64,000 nt of DNA from positions 38,425,496 to 38,489,495 of the forward strand of contig OY759261.1 in assembly GCA_963662155.1 (NCBI GenBank), given 5' to 3'. The first letter of the stretch is position 1; each line of letters begins with the position of its first letter. The DNA comes from Lamellibrachia columna (Eukaryota; Annelida; Polychaeta; Sabellida; Siboglinidae). The notes under the pieces are model-generated. The model did no database searches, was not told where the DNA came from, and worked only from the letters and a program-made list of their open reading frames with translations. The translations under genes were made by a program, and so were the position numbers. Of the stretch, positions 12,798 through 22,690 are shown one piece after another.

Positions 12798-13488
12798 ATG
12801 TAAAAAAATTAGCTGTCCAAAGCAAAAATGGCTTATCAAGCGTCCGAGAAATATCGAGAAATATAATTTGACCCCAGATCAATATTATGTTTTCAATCTG
12901 ACGGTTGCAGAAACTGACAACGGGCAACGTGTTCTGCTAACTCCCACGATGTCTCCGTTTACCATCTTCTGCACATTCGACAAGTACATCACCATCCAAA
13001 GACGTCGCTTCCCCAGCGTCGTGTCCTTCAATAGGACTTGGGACCAATACAAGACCGGCTTCGGTGACATTAGTGGCGATTTCTGGCTTGGTCTTGAGAA
13101 ACTGTATCAAATCACGAGCCAGCCTCACGTGAGATATTCTCTACGCCTGGAGTTGAAACTAAACAGCGGAGTACATTACTATTCCGAGTATAAAGATTTC
13201 CATATCGCCGATGAAAGTCGGCAGTACATGCTTGTCAGCATAGGTAAAAAAACAGCAGGCAATGTTAACTACTTCTTGAAGGTTGGGTCCATTTTTGCCA
13301 CTCCGGATAAAGACCAGAAATATAAATGTGGCGCTCGCTATAATGGGTTCTGGTATTATGAAAATTCGAATTCAGCACCAAATGGGTGCAGTTTAGTCAG
13401 ATTTAATGCGGATGGCATTTCTCTCTGGCACCCAGTCGCCGGCAACACCGAATTAACGGAAATGAAAATCAGGTTGCAAGGTGTGTAG
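9458..13488 (+). CDS. FReD-C: complete fibrinogen-related secreted protein, 4 exons, 326 aa
   Basis: Predicted exons are 9,458-9,653, 11,407-11,520, 12,258-12,350 and 12,911-13,488, all with GT..AG borders and all three introns in phase 1. The product has a signal peptide (MYSITVLLVVSLCLASGQ), the module CTYSFVVQSPHC (residues 27-38), a short predicted coil (about 47-76), a Thr/Pro-rich linker and a fibrinogen-like domain (about 104-326). Domain hallmarks are C105 and C155, then FNRTWDQYKTGFGD, DFWLGLEKLYQ, the acidic DKD (267-269, where family members bind calcium), C274-GARYNGFWYY, C294 and the terminal TEMKIRL. No internal stop or frameshift is seen. Secreted FReD proteins act as carbohydrate- or pathogen-recognition lectins; the ligand cannot be read here. 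It is the only intact member of the cluster. The start is the first ATG before the leader; the upstream in-frame extension from 9,296 lacks leader character. Confidence 0.85.
11010..11127 (+). repeat. 58-bp tandem duplication (2 copies) in FReD-C intron 1
   Basis: The segment starting GATTGTACGTAGGCTACT repeats after exactly 58 bp with few differences. Both copies contain TTACGTACTCTAC. Confidence 0.85.
11407..11520 (+). CDS. FReD-C exon 2: coil and Thr/Pro linker
   Basis: The acceptor is GATATCTGCAG and the donor is ATGG/GTCAGT. It encodes DVDQTMQELKEG followed by a T/P/A-rich linker ending TVYVYM. In FReD-A and B the equivalent sequence (ending KYVYL) is fused to exon 1 without an intron. 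Confidence 0.8.
12258..12350 (+). CDS. FReD-C exon 3: start of the fibrinogen-like domain
   Basis: The acceptor is ATTGTTCAG and the donor is TCTCAG/GTGCGG. It encodes GCPRDININIVHF through VISVNFS. It aligns with GCPEEMTIDVVNFF in FReD-B exon 2. Confidence 0.8.
12375..12795 (+). repeat. Cluster of (GT)n, (AT)n, (CA)n and (TA)n microsatellites in FReD-C intron 3
   Basis: GT-rich 12,375-12,505, AT 12,571-12,616, CA 12,703-12,727 and TA 12,728-12,795. A short sequence (ACAACGTGACCATTACA) occurs on both sides of the first AT tract (12,546 and 12,633), suggesting a local duplication. Confidence 0.9.
12911..13488 (+). CDS. FReD-C exon 4: body and C terminus of the fibrinogen-like domain
   Basis: The acceptor is GACGGTTGCAG at 12,909-12,910 and the stop is TAG at 13,486-13,488. 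The phase agrees with exon 3. One exon here spans what FReD-A and B split into two; the A/B intron position falls between the Arg and Tyr of PHVRYS. Confidence 0.85.
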
Positions 13489-15499
13489 CAATCACAAAAC
13501 ACGTGACCCGTAGTCGCAACTACATTCTCAAAATTAGAACATTGTGTAACAATTGAGATGAAATATAATCATATTACCAGGCTTCGCGCTGCAAGCAGGA
13601 TCCAGTATTTAGCAGAAGGGTTGCGGCACGTTTATTTTAAAACGGGTCATAACAAAATGTTGTTTTAACTGTCCACCTGCAAATTTCACGATAAACGAAA
13701 CAGCATTTAAAGTTTAAATTCGTTTAATTTTCCACTGGAAAATATATCTTGTTCCAATTGATCTCTCAAAGTAAGAATGTATTATAGTGTGTCATGGAGC
13801 AATAACAATGTGCTTTGGAAATGTCAAATATATGTGCAATGTTACAACGTACGCTCACACGTGTGCGTCATTCAAGACAGTGCGTGGCGGTGTCAGGTGC
13901 TCTACGCAGCAAGCGGGTTTTGTCCGATTGGTATGTAAGCACCATGGTTGAATACATCATGCATTTACAGTTGTAAGACTTTACGGTGTATCGTACATAG
14001 ATTCATTGATTTAATGTGAACCAATGTCTAGGTGAAATAACTAACAACCACTATGAATTATTAGATCATGTTCACTAGAACGTTGGTAGCCTGAAATGTA
14101 TAATAATTATTCGACAAAGCGGAAGTATTGAGATGTGTGTCAGCCAAAAGCGATATGTTTGCTAAATAATGACTTTCATAACACAATGTGGCACATGTTA
14201 TGTTCATTCGGTTAACAGCTTCAACCACTTCGTGTTAAACCTCGAAGAGTTAGCGCTAACGAAACAGTCATGTGCTTTTTAAATCGAACCATAGACTGCA
14301 CCGCCCCACGATGCCTTTTAAGCAGATTCGTGGCGCCTCCTAACGGACAGAACAACACTAATATTTTCTGCAGTAGCGTTGTTTCTGGCTATGCACCGTG
14401 TCGAGTGCATTTTGGTTGTTACTGTAACGTGTTACCTTTGTTTATGTACACCATCTTACCGTGAGATTATTCTCGATGTTATTAAGTACAAATAACGATC
14501 CTCAATATATTCCTTTCATTTAGCATGATGTTGTGACACACAAATTGCGTCAACGAATTATATTGACGATATACCTCGATAGTATTATAATTGTAATAAC
14601 AGAGATATCGGAGGAACGTGCTAATAATGTCGGTGCTACTTGACAGTAAATTGTGTTGTTGTTGCAACAACACAAATATTTGTGTCCCTGCGTGAAACAT
14701 CCTGATTTTTTTTCACTTAATTTTGTATCTATGAACACTGAAATTTGGAAGCACCTTGGTTTGTATATGCAAACAGTGATATATGGAGCATTTACTTATG
14801 TGCCTATAAACAGTGAATTGGATACTTACTTTTAGTGCGTAATACACCACCATGACAAATTATGTTTGTATTACTGGGCTTACACGTAGTGGGACAGTTA
14901 AACGGCACAGAATCAATCGAATAATCCGTGTAACATAATACCAAATACTCATTCAAGTAGTTGAATTGCTCTCGTACTTTCCACATTACAACAAACCGAA
15001 AAAGGGAATGCACATTTTGCCAATCCACAGGAAGAACCCAACTTGATAATTGTTGTCACGTACATCTTCGCATCATTCACAGGACGAATCCAGCTCGACC
15101 ATTTCCGTCACGGACATCTCAGCTATATACCTTTCGTGTCATTCACAGGATGAATTTTGTTCAGATATATGACGCTTTATAAATATACTTAGTAGTATTA
15201 TTATCATTGTCATTATTATTATTATTATTATTAAACTTTATAACTGGAGTAACTCGTATTGTGCGTGGTAGCGAGGAACATTTGTGAATGTTCATATAAA
15301 TATTGTTTATACATAGTAACTCGACTACAACTATAATTATACATGCCTAATTGTTGACATTTAACTAAAGATGACGCTCTGTGCGCGTCAATGACGCTCT
15401 GTGCGCGTCAGCGGTCATTGACTTTTACAACGAGTCACCTTTTCAGCATCAAAGCAGGTATGATTTTTAAGATTTACTCTTTTTTTATTTTCACACACA
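13489..15499. other. Spacer between FReD-C and FReD-E, duplicated in block 2
   Basis: From 13,900 the sequence aligns with 40,520-42,340 of block 2. Frames at 14,270-14,464 and 14,482-15,182 have no recognisable domain. There is an (ATT)n tract near 15,210-15,232. No gene was seen. Confidence 0.6.
15374..15413 (+). repeat. Two tandem 20-bp units, each an inverted repeat TGACGC..GCGTCA
   Basis: ATGACGCTCTGTGCGCGTCA occurs twice in direct succession. Each unit can form a 6-bp stem with a 7-nt loop. Confidence 0.8.
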
Positions 15500-15619
15500 C
15501 AAATACGGGATAGGGGAACATGCTGTGCTGTTGGAGTCAACTCTGCCGCCGCCCTTCCCTTCTTCTGCACCATTGACAAGTTCAGTGTCATCTAAAGACG
15601 TCGGGTACCGTTCCATCTC
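15500..15619 (+). pseudogene. FReD-E: fragment of a fibrinogen-like-domain exon, cut by a LINE piece
   Basis: Translation in two frames gives GIGEHAVLLESTLP, then LPFFCTIDKFSVI, a TAA stop (15,593) and RRRVPFH. This matches the FReD-C stretch GQRVLLT..FCTFDKYITIQRRRF. The match ends abruptly at 15,619, whereas the block-2 copy (FReD-F) continues into RTWEEFNNGFGDVSGEFW. It has a frameshift and a nonsense codon and is non-functional. Confidence 0.75.
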
Positions 15620-16158
15620 GAAAACATTGTGGGTTCGGGCAAGGGTGGATCTGTTTTAGTACACGTAGGGACAAATAACGCAGAGAGGGAGGGTTCAACT
15701 GCCATGGTTAGGAAATACAGGAAGTTGGTCAGAACACTAAAGCAGACGCGGGTTGATCAGGTAATACTGTCGGGGATGTTACTAGTAATAGGAAGGAGGT
15801 GCCACAGATATCGAAATTGCCGACGTATGGCAATTAACATGCTAATCCAGAAGCTATGTATGGAAGAGAAAGTTGGATTTATGGATTTGTGGGGAAGTTT
15901 TGTTGGAAGGGTAGATATGTACATGGGCTTCATCTAAGTGGAAAGGGGGCAGCAATATTTGTGGACTCACAGCAGCAGTAGACAGTGGCATAAGAAATAT
16001 TTTTGGTAGTAAACATTGTTTAAACTAGAAGCGCAGGGGGGTTACTTAGAGATGCCTCAAGCAGGACAAGAGGCCACTAGTACAGACAAACTATTAAACA
16101 AATTTCCGAAAAATATGTCTGAAGCAGGTTATAGACGCGTGTGTTTAAATGCTTGTTA
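15620..16158 (+). mobile_element. CR1-like LINE fragment: ORF1 esterase-like end plus ORF2 start
   Basis: The frame at 15,629-15,937 reads GGSVLVHVGTNNAEREGS, then VILSGMLLVIG and GFMDLWGSFVG, followed out of frame by DGLHLSGKGAA-like remains. This is the SGNH/esterase-type ORF1 pattern described for some CR1-like LINEs. Further on, GYRRVCLNA (about 16,122-16,150) resembles the start of the endonuclease ORF2, after which host sequence resumes. It sits inside the FReD-E exon. Block 2 lacks it. Confidence 0.65.
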
Positions 16159-16254
16159 TGTAGAACTGTCATGCGAGTTGCATTTAATTTGCAATTTATG
16201 TTGAGATATTTTAGCAAAGTAATTTTTTAAGAAGCATAAGCAGGTAATTTTTAC

Positions 16255-16500
16255 AGGTGCCTTAACATTGTCGGTGGGTGTAGCTTAATCAAGTGTGTTG
16301 GTAATGTGGATTGGTGTAGCCATAACATGTGTATAAACAGGTTCGGTCGGTGTAGTTTTATCAAGCGTGTTAGCAGTGCCTGTTGGTGTAGCTTTATGAA
16401 GTGTGTTAGCAGTGTTTGTCGGTGTAGCTTAGTCAAGAGTGTTGACTCTGTCGGTCGTTATAGTCTTATTATGCCTGTTCACAATGTTGGTCGTTAATAT
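16255..16500 (+). repeat. Degenerate ~36-bp minisatellite (plus orientation, block 1)
   Basis: About seven diverged units built on GGTGTAGCTTTATCAAG followed by TGTTAACAATGTTGGTC. The block-2 copy is 43,317-43,550. A reverse-orientation array is at 20,410-20,880. Confidence 0.75.
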
Positions 16501-16859
16501 TGGTTCAATTGTCAATTGTATTTAACACTTGCTGCGAAAGGTTATTGTTCGTGATGTCCACACGGCGAGATCGCTCGCTCAATTTGTCTTACTCATTGAC
16601 GGATTTGTTGATATCTGCGGCAGGTGTGTAGTATGATAACACGCCATTTGTCAGAGACATGTGGTTTGGTGGCTCGTATATTTTTTTTAAGCAGCACAGT
16701 TCAATCCAACTTACTGACATTGTCAAGCCTATCTATTCCATCGTCGCTGCATGAAGCAGGGTACTTTTGTTCAGAAGCCACTCAACGACATAAACGGAAA
16801 CATTTAAGAATATGTGTCATTGCATTTAGGTACGGGTTTAGGCGGGGCGCTCATTAAGT

Positions 16860-17384
16860 GAACGCTATTTGTGAGTGTAATGTTTAGTGATAGCCAGCCA
16901 GATGGCGAAACTAGACGGCAGTCACTTTGAACATTTATTGTTTAGATTATTCTCTTTACTTTATCGTATTATGCCATATTGTAATATATCGTACTATATT
17001 ATGTAGCTAATTTGTCGACTTTGTATGTTCAATGTTTCACATACAATCTAATAGCCACAGTTTATATTATTTTTTACTTAAGCCTATGTTACTGTATTAC
17101 TGTGTTACACACAACAATTACGACTGGACATTTTCTATGACCTGGCTGCCTGACCATTGTACTGTGCGATCTTACTAATGAGCTTCTGCCAGGAGGCCTA
17201 TGACGCTTACAGACGCATTCATATAGTTTCTTGACGTGCTCACTGAGTCATTATGCTACCTGCTAGCTTGGTTAAGTCTAAGGTATTCATGGCATAAGGG
17301 GAGAGTTGAACAGGTCGATCCTGGCTGCCTCCTTTCTCTTCACAGTGTTCACACTAGTTCGGGGAACATAACAGTGAGGTTTGC
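16860..17384. other. Unique AT-rich spacer right of block 1
   Basis: Similarity to block 2 stops near 16,838 (43,902 in block 2). Nothing recognised before the LINE. Confidence 0.5.
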
Positions 17385-20000
17385 GATTTAATAAAAATTG
17401 TTTCAGGACATTCAAAATTAACTATTGGATTAGTTTACCGAAGTCCAAACATAAACGAAGAGGCCAACACAAAAATAAAAAACGCTATAAAGGAAGTTAG
17501 TAAAGGGGAATGTATCATAATGGGAAATTTTAACCATGGACACATACAATGGAATTCTCTAGAGAGCACAGGGATTGAGGACCAACAATTTCTATTTTTA
17601 ATCCAGGATAGCTTTCTTACTCAGCACGTACTAGAACCAACCAGGGGAGAAAATGTATTAGATATAGTTTTGTCATCACAAAAAGAATTAGTGGACAATG
17701 TAAAAATATTTGAACCATTGGGTAATAGTGACCATAATCAAATACGTTTTGACATCAATGTAAAATCAGAAAGTAAAAATAAGAAAACGTACAAGAGAAA
17801 CTTCCACAAAGGTAACTACAAAGATATGAGAAAATACTTAGCAAAGCTAGATTGGAATAACATGCTGATGAATAAGACCGCAATTGCATGTTGGAATATT
17901 CTAAAATATGAAATTGAGAGTATCATCGATAAATTTGTTCCCTTCCAAAAACAAGGAAAACGGTGTAGAAAGAAACACTTGTCAAAAGAGGCTATTAGAA
18001 AAATAATGCTAAAACAAACTATGTGGAGGGTTTATAGGCGTACCAGAAAGGACGAAGACTATGCAAAATACAAAGAGGCACTTAATGCAGCTACAACTGA
18101 AATCAGACAATCTAAAGAAGCTATGAGCAAAAACTAGCATGTAACATAAAACATTACAGCAAGAGTTTTTATGCATATTTCAGGAGTAAACAAAACGAAC
18201 AAGACAAGGTTGGACCTCTAGAAGACAGTGCTGGAAATATAATATCACAGGGGATTTTAATGGCGGAAGACCTAAATGGTTACTTCAGTTCAGTGTTTAC
18301 CAAAGAAGATATTAGTTCATTACCAGTTGCTGATGCTAAATTTCAGGGGGCTAAATTTGACTATTTAGGTCCGTTAGTTGTAACTCCAGAATTGGTAGCT
18401 AAGAAAATAAAGGCAATGAAGGATAACAAATCACCGGGAGGGGATGGGATTCCTCCAAAAGTACTAATGGAAACAGTAGAACAAATCAGTATACCACTTG
18501 CAAGAGTATTCAACTTGTCATTAAAAGAGGGAGTTGTTCCGTTTGAATGAAAAGAAGCAAACATCATACCATTATTTAAAAAGGGTTCAAGAAATAAGTC
18601 AGAGAATTACAGACCAGTGAGTTTAACGTCAGTGATTTGTAAATTATTAGAAAGGTTAATTAAATACCATATGGTGGACTTCCTCGTTAAGCATAAATTA
18701 TTAAATTCATCTCAACATGGATTCCTTAAAGCGAGGTCATGCTTAACAAATATGTTATGTTTTTTTGGAATAAATCACTAAGTGGATAGACGTGGGATCG
18801 CCAGTAGATATTATCTACTTAGATTTTCAGAAAGCTTTTGACAAAGTGCCACATCAAAGATTACGACTTAAATTAAAAGCCCATGGTATCGGGGATAGCA
18901 TAACTGACTGGATAGAACAATGGCTGACTGACATAAGGCAACGAGTTGTAGTAGATGGAGAAGTTTCAAATTGGAAATCGGTTTTGAGTGGGGTACCTCA
19001 AGGATCAGTATTAGGACCTATATTATTCTTAATTTATATCAATGACTTGGACGACAGTATAACAAGTAACGTACTGAAATTTGCGGATGACACAAAACTG
19101 TTTAGAAAGGTTAATACTGATGGTGATAAACAACATTTACAAAACGATCTAGACAGATTAGTGAAATGGACTGAGAAATGGCAGATGTTGTTCAATTTTG
19201 GGAAATGTAAATGCCTACATACAGGACATAGGAACTTGAATGTAAACTATAAAATGGGAGATACTGTTCTGGGTACTACTGTAAAAGAAAAGGACTTAGG
19301 AGTTACAATAAGCGCTGATATGAAAGTTTCAGAGCAGTGTGGTATTGCAGCTTCAAAGGGTAATCAAATTCTTGGATTGATTAGAAGAAACATGACATAC
19401 AAGGGAAAAAAGTTAATTATACCTCTTTATAAAGCAATAGTTAGACCTCATTTAGAATACTGTATACAAGCATGGAGACCATATCGTAAGAAGGATATAG
19501 ATACGCTTGAACGCATACAAAGGAAAGCAACTAAAATGATTCCAGAACTGAGAGACCTTAGTTATGAAGAACGCCTGAAAGAATGTAGTTTAACAACTCT
19601 AGAGACAAGGAGGTTAAGAGGAGATCAGATTGAAGTTTTTAAGATATTGAATGGGTATGAAAATATTGATAGAAATATGTTTTTCTCACTCAAGAAGGAT
19701 AGCAGAACTAGAGGACATGAGGTAAAATTAGTAAAGGATCAATGTAGATTGGACATCAGGAAGCACTCGTTCTCACAGAGGACAATAAATGAATGGAACA
19801 ATTTGTCTACAGATTGTGTAACTGCTAGCAGCGTGAATATGTTTAAAAACAAGGTTGACACATATCTCAGGAGGGCGGGCTATAAGTAGATGAACATTGT
19901 TGGACTCTCGATAAGCCAATGGCTTCCTTGTCCACTTGCCATCTGGGCCTTTGGCGTGGATGGCAAATCTTGTTAAATCTTGTTAAACTGAGCATATTTC
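17385..20000 (+). mobile_element. CR1/jockey-type LINE, 5'-truncated, decayed
   Basis: The 3' half of the endonuclease starts at about 17,390 (GLVYRSPNINEEAN), then IIMGNFNHGHIQW (the usual GDFN Asp is Asn) and NSDHNQI. The reverse transcriptase follows: KSPGGDGIPPKVL, NYRPVSLTSVICKLLERL, then from 18,792 DIIYLDFQKAFDKVPH, SGVPQGSVLGPILFLIYIND and KFADDTKLF, ending RRAGYK and a stop at 19,887. Lesions are a frameshift near 18,120, TGA at 18,548 in place of a conserved Trp codon, and a frameshift with stop near 18,760-18,790. The 3' end is a short repeat, ATCTTGTTAA twice (about 19,967-19,987), as in CR1-like tails. It cannot encode an active product. Confidence 0.85.
18792..19889 (+). CDS. 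Reverse transcriptase fragment (365 aa frame) of the CR1/jockey-type LINE
   Basis: This open frame carries RT motifs from DFQKAFDKVPH to the FADD catalytic box and the C-terminal extension with HLEYCIQAWRPY. In a full element it is the 3' half of ORF2. The N-terminal RT motifs are upstream in other frames, so this is a remnant and not a complete gene. Confidence 0.8.
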   Translation: MGSPVDIIYLDFQKAFDKVPHQRLRLKLKAHGIGDSITDWIEQWLTDIRQRVVVDGEVSNWKSVLSGVPQGSVLGPILFLIYINDLDDSITSNVLKFADDTKLFRKVNTDGDKQHLQNDLDRLVKWTEKWQMLFNFGKCKCLHTGHRNLNVNYKMGDTVLGTTVKEKDLGVTISADMKVSEQCGIAASKGNQILGLIRRNMTYKGKKLIIPLYKAIVRPHLEYCIQAWRPYRKKDIDTLERIQRKATKMIPELRDLSYEERLKECSLTTLETRRLRGDQIEVFKILNGYENIDRNMFFSLKKDSRTRGHEVKLVKDQCRLDIRKHSFSQRTINEWNNLSTDCVTASSVNMFKNKVDTYLRRAGYK

Positions 20001-20040
20001 TACTTTTCAAAATACGGATCGATAAACATATATACTTATC

Positions 20041-20092
20041 GCGCGAGCGTGCGTGCCTGCGTGCGTGCGTGCGTGCCTGCGTGCGTGTACAG
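20041..20092 (+). repeat. (GTGC)n / (GCCT) microsatellite
   Basis: Imperfect GTGCGTGC units lie directly right of the LINE tail. Confidence 0.85.
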
Positions 20093-20409
20093 TGGATGGT
20101 GTATTTACACGACAATATTCATGTCAATAACTCCTGGTGAAACTTGGTTGTATTGATTCAGAGAGTAGAATGTTAGTCGGATTATCATGAACAAGTGAAA
20201 TCATATGTGGGAAAGAATCCTTTCGGTAAATATCGTCTATGTACAATGAATGATATTGTTCATTGTGTTAGGTACATTTCGTGCGTTGAAATCGTTTTGT
20301 TTGCTATTTTAGCATAGATTACAATAAGACGCCCACCCACGGGGCAAATCATACAAGCCAACAAACTACGCGTGGCGGCGTCTCGTCAATGACAGTTGGT
20401 CGATAAGTC

Positions 20410-20880
20410 ACAGTACACCTACAGCATAAATTACACCAATCATCTTTGTTAAGACGTCTAATAAGGTTACACCATTAACCATGGCTAACACACATAAAAA
20501 TGTACACCGATCAAAATTGTTGACACGCCTAATAAGGTTACACGAGCCACTATTGCTAACACGCCTTAAAAGGTAACAACAATCATCATTGTTAACACGC
20601 CAAATAAGAATACACCAGCTACCATTGTCGATAGCTTGCTAAGGTTATACCAGTCAATAGTGTGAACACACCTTATACGATTACACTGACCACAATTGAG
20701 TAATTCCTGATAATATTACAACAACCAGCATAATTAACACTCCTGATAAGATTATATCAACCAACAATGTTAACACTCCTGATAAGATTATACCAACCGA
20801 CATTTTAAACGTCCTGACAATATTACACTGACCTACATTGTGAACAAGCCTGATTAGTTTACAAAGAGCAACACTGTGAA
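20410..20880 (-). repeat. Degenerate ~36-bp minisatellite (minus orientation)
   Basis: About a dozen diverged units such as GTTAACACTCCTGATAAG followed by ATTATACCAACC. The reverse complement of the block-1 array consensus gives nearly the same unit, so arrays of one family occur in both orientations. Confidence 0.7.
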
Positions 20881-20967
20881 CTCAAAAGTCACTGCTAGTA
20901 AAGACATAGTGTAATAATTATTGTGTAGACCAGTATAGTTAAACAAAAGTAACACTAATTTTGGCTT

Positions 20968-21180
20968 ACTTGTGTGCGTGCGTGCGTGTGTTTGTGTGTG
21001 TGTGTGCGTGCGTGCGTGCGTGTGTGTGTGTATATATATGCGTGTTCGTGTGGAAATGTGTGCACGAGAGTGCGTGTGTGCGTGCGTGCGTGCGTGTGTG
21101 CGTGTGTGCGTGTGTGCATCCTGGCTTGTGTGTGTGCGTGCTCACGTGCGTGCATGCGTGCGTGCGTGCGTACGTTCTTT
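20968..21180 (+). repeat. (GT)n / (GTGC)n compound microsatellite
   Basis: GTGCGTGC and GTGTGT runs with a short TATATATATG interruption. Frames over it are not genes. Confidence 0.9.
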
Positions 21181-21837
21181 ACGTGGGTGAGTACCTGTAT
21201 GGGGAGAACCTAATTTAGTTAAAGGTGCGCGTAGAAAGGTGACGTGCAGTTATTTCCTTTGCAGAACAAACAAAGAAATTGCACGTTATACTGATAAAGC
21301 GGATCATCACATTAAACGATTGTTTTAAAGGATCTTCATTTTTTTCGCTCGTTTCGTTTAAGTGTTAATTCAAGAAACATCCAACCTGTCCAGTAGAGCT
21401 AGTTAACCTAGCCCGATTTTGAAAACATCGGAGAAACTATTACAGTTATGCTGACCGCATGCGTGTAAAATTCAGCCACAAATGGCAAAAGTGGTATGCG
21501 TCTACACAGGCTATTCAAATTTTAACAAGTTACCCGATTTTACGATCAAAATCAATTATTGCGGTGTATTTACAAAACTATGCGCTCTTTTATTAGTCCG
21601 ACTGCGCAGGTTAGGCCTATTCTTAAACTGTTCACTCACTACATATGTGAATATTCATTCCTGATTCGATAATAACAATTAGGTTAATTAATATTACCAT
21701 GTATTTCTTAATTGAAGAATATTTCTTCCGGTCAATATCCGCGTCACAAGGATTGTCGTGAATAACTCGGTACGATTCTACTGGCCCAATTTTGATTTTC
21801 GTGTAGTCAACTGTACAACTGATGCAACATCAATACG
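21181..21837. other. AT-rich spacer
   Basis: Nothing recognised. Confidence 0.5.
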
Positions 21838-22140
21838 GATAATTTTGGCTCAAGCGGAGGAAGCTGCAACCTAACACAGAATACCAGAATCCGTCGTAAT
21901 TACTGCCGCATTCGAACCTCGGATCTTTATCACGTGTGGCAAATTACTCTCCTTTGATATTGTAATGAGACGTGGTTTTAGCAGCGGTTGTCCCGACGCT
22001 AACGATTTTATAACACTCTTTCTCATCCGCATTGTAGAAATCGTTAGTTTCAGAATAATGTAATGCTCCTGCTGATTAGTGATTCGATATATTTTTTCTA
22101 GACTGATCCAGAACTCAACAATATTTGAGTACAAAGATGC
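21838..22140 (-). pseudogene. FReD-H: minus-strand fibrinogen-like-domain remnant
   Basis: On the minus strand, VEFWISLEKIYRITNQ is followed in another frame by YNADEKECYKIVSVGTTAAK, then FATRDKDPRFECGSNYDGFW and GCSFL. This tracks FReD-C residues FWLGLEKLYQITSQ, FHIADESRQYMLVSIG, FATPDKDQKYKCGARYNGFW and GCSL in order. Several frameshifts and an internal stop make it non-coding. It is the only FReD-domain remnant I found on the minus strand and could be what remains of the FReD of the minus-strand gene G, separated by block 2; that link is inference. Confidence 0.75.
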
Positions 22141-22595
22141 CAGTAGAGAAATACACTTATCGAAATAATAAATGACGCATGCACATAATCATATAAATGT
22201 AACCCTTTATCCATAATAAATGATGCGCTACGCTGACATTTACTGGCATTACTGATCATTTTAAATCGTGTTGCACCTCTCTGTATGTGCGTGTATTGCT
22301 ATTCTGGCCAAACCATTCCACTACACAAATAAAGTCTCGAGTGCGTTTGTTGTAAAAAATATACATATTAAAAAACAACTGTGCCCTGTTAAACAAATTA
22401 TAATTTTTCTGGTAATGTCAAGCTATGTAGCACCTTCAGGTATTGATTTTACGGCCAAACCACCCCGAACCTGTAAAGTCATTAGTGTTTATTAGTCATA
22501 CCAATACGCATAAAGATGTAACTGTAATATATTAATCGAATTGAATTGTTTTTGGTAGTGTTACATCCATTGATATTGTGCCTGGTCAATTGTAA
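22141..22595. other. Spacer with a loosely repeated motif
   Basis: The motif GGCCAAACCA followed by a TAAAGTC-like hexamer recurs at about 22,309, 22,453 and (as GGCCAAGCCA) 22,709. No gene was seen. Confidence 0.4.
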
Positions 22596-22690
22596 CCATG
22601 TTGCACCTGTACATGTTGCACCTGTACATGTTGCACCTGTACATGTTGCACCTGTACATGTTGCACCTGTACATGTTGCACCTGTACAAA
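22596..22690 (+). repeat. 15-bp minisatellite, 6 perfect units
   Basis: The unit CATGTTGCACCTGTA is repeated without change. It is divisible by three, so it encodes a repeated pentapeptide in any frame, but no gene context supports translation. Confidence 0.95.

Larger units (their letters stand above)
1515..16840 (+). repeat. Block 1 of a large tandem segmental duplication (partner 26,500-43,905)
   Basis: Sequence from about 1,515 to 16,840 recurs in the same order and orientation at about 26,500-43,905, broken by indels. Anchors that match well by eye are 1,560-1,770 with 26,540-26,745; 2,540-2,813 with 27,462-27,735; 6,943-7,005 with 31,999-32,094; 7,459-7,666 with 32,552-32,774; 9,458-9,653 with 34,474-34,669; 11,407-11,510 with 36,326-36,429; 13,900-15,250 with 40,520-42,340; 15,540-15,619 with 42,765-42,852; and 16,255-16,500 with 43,317-43,550. 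The offset is about 25-27 kb. Block 1 carries FReD units A, C and E. Confidence 0.9.

Noticed and set aside
12868..12910. In-frame extension of FReD-C exon 4 upstream (TPDQYYVFNLTVA)
   Set aside because: The AG at 12,909-12,910 aligns with the A/B acceptors and restores phase 1 from exon 3. The extension is intron.
21890..21930. TTCGAACCTC-like tRNA B-box
   Set aside because: No A-box or cloverleaf around it. The sequence is part of FReD-H.
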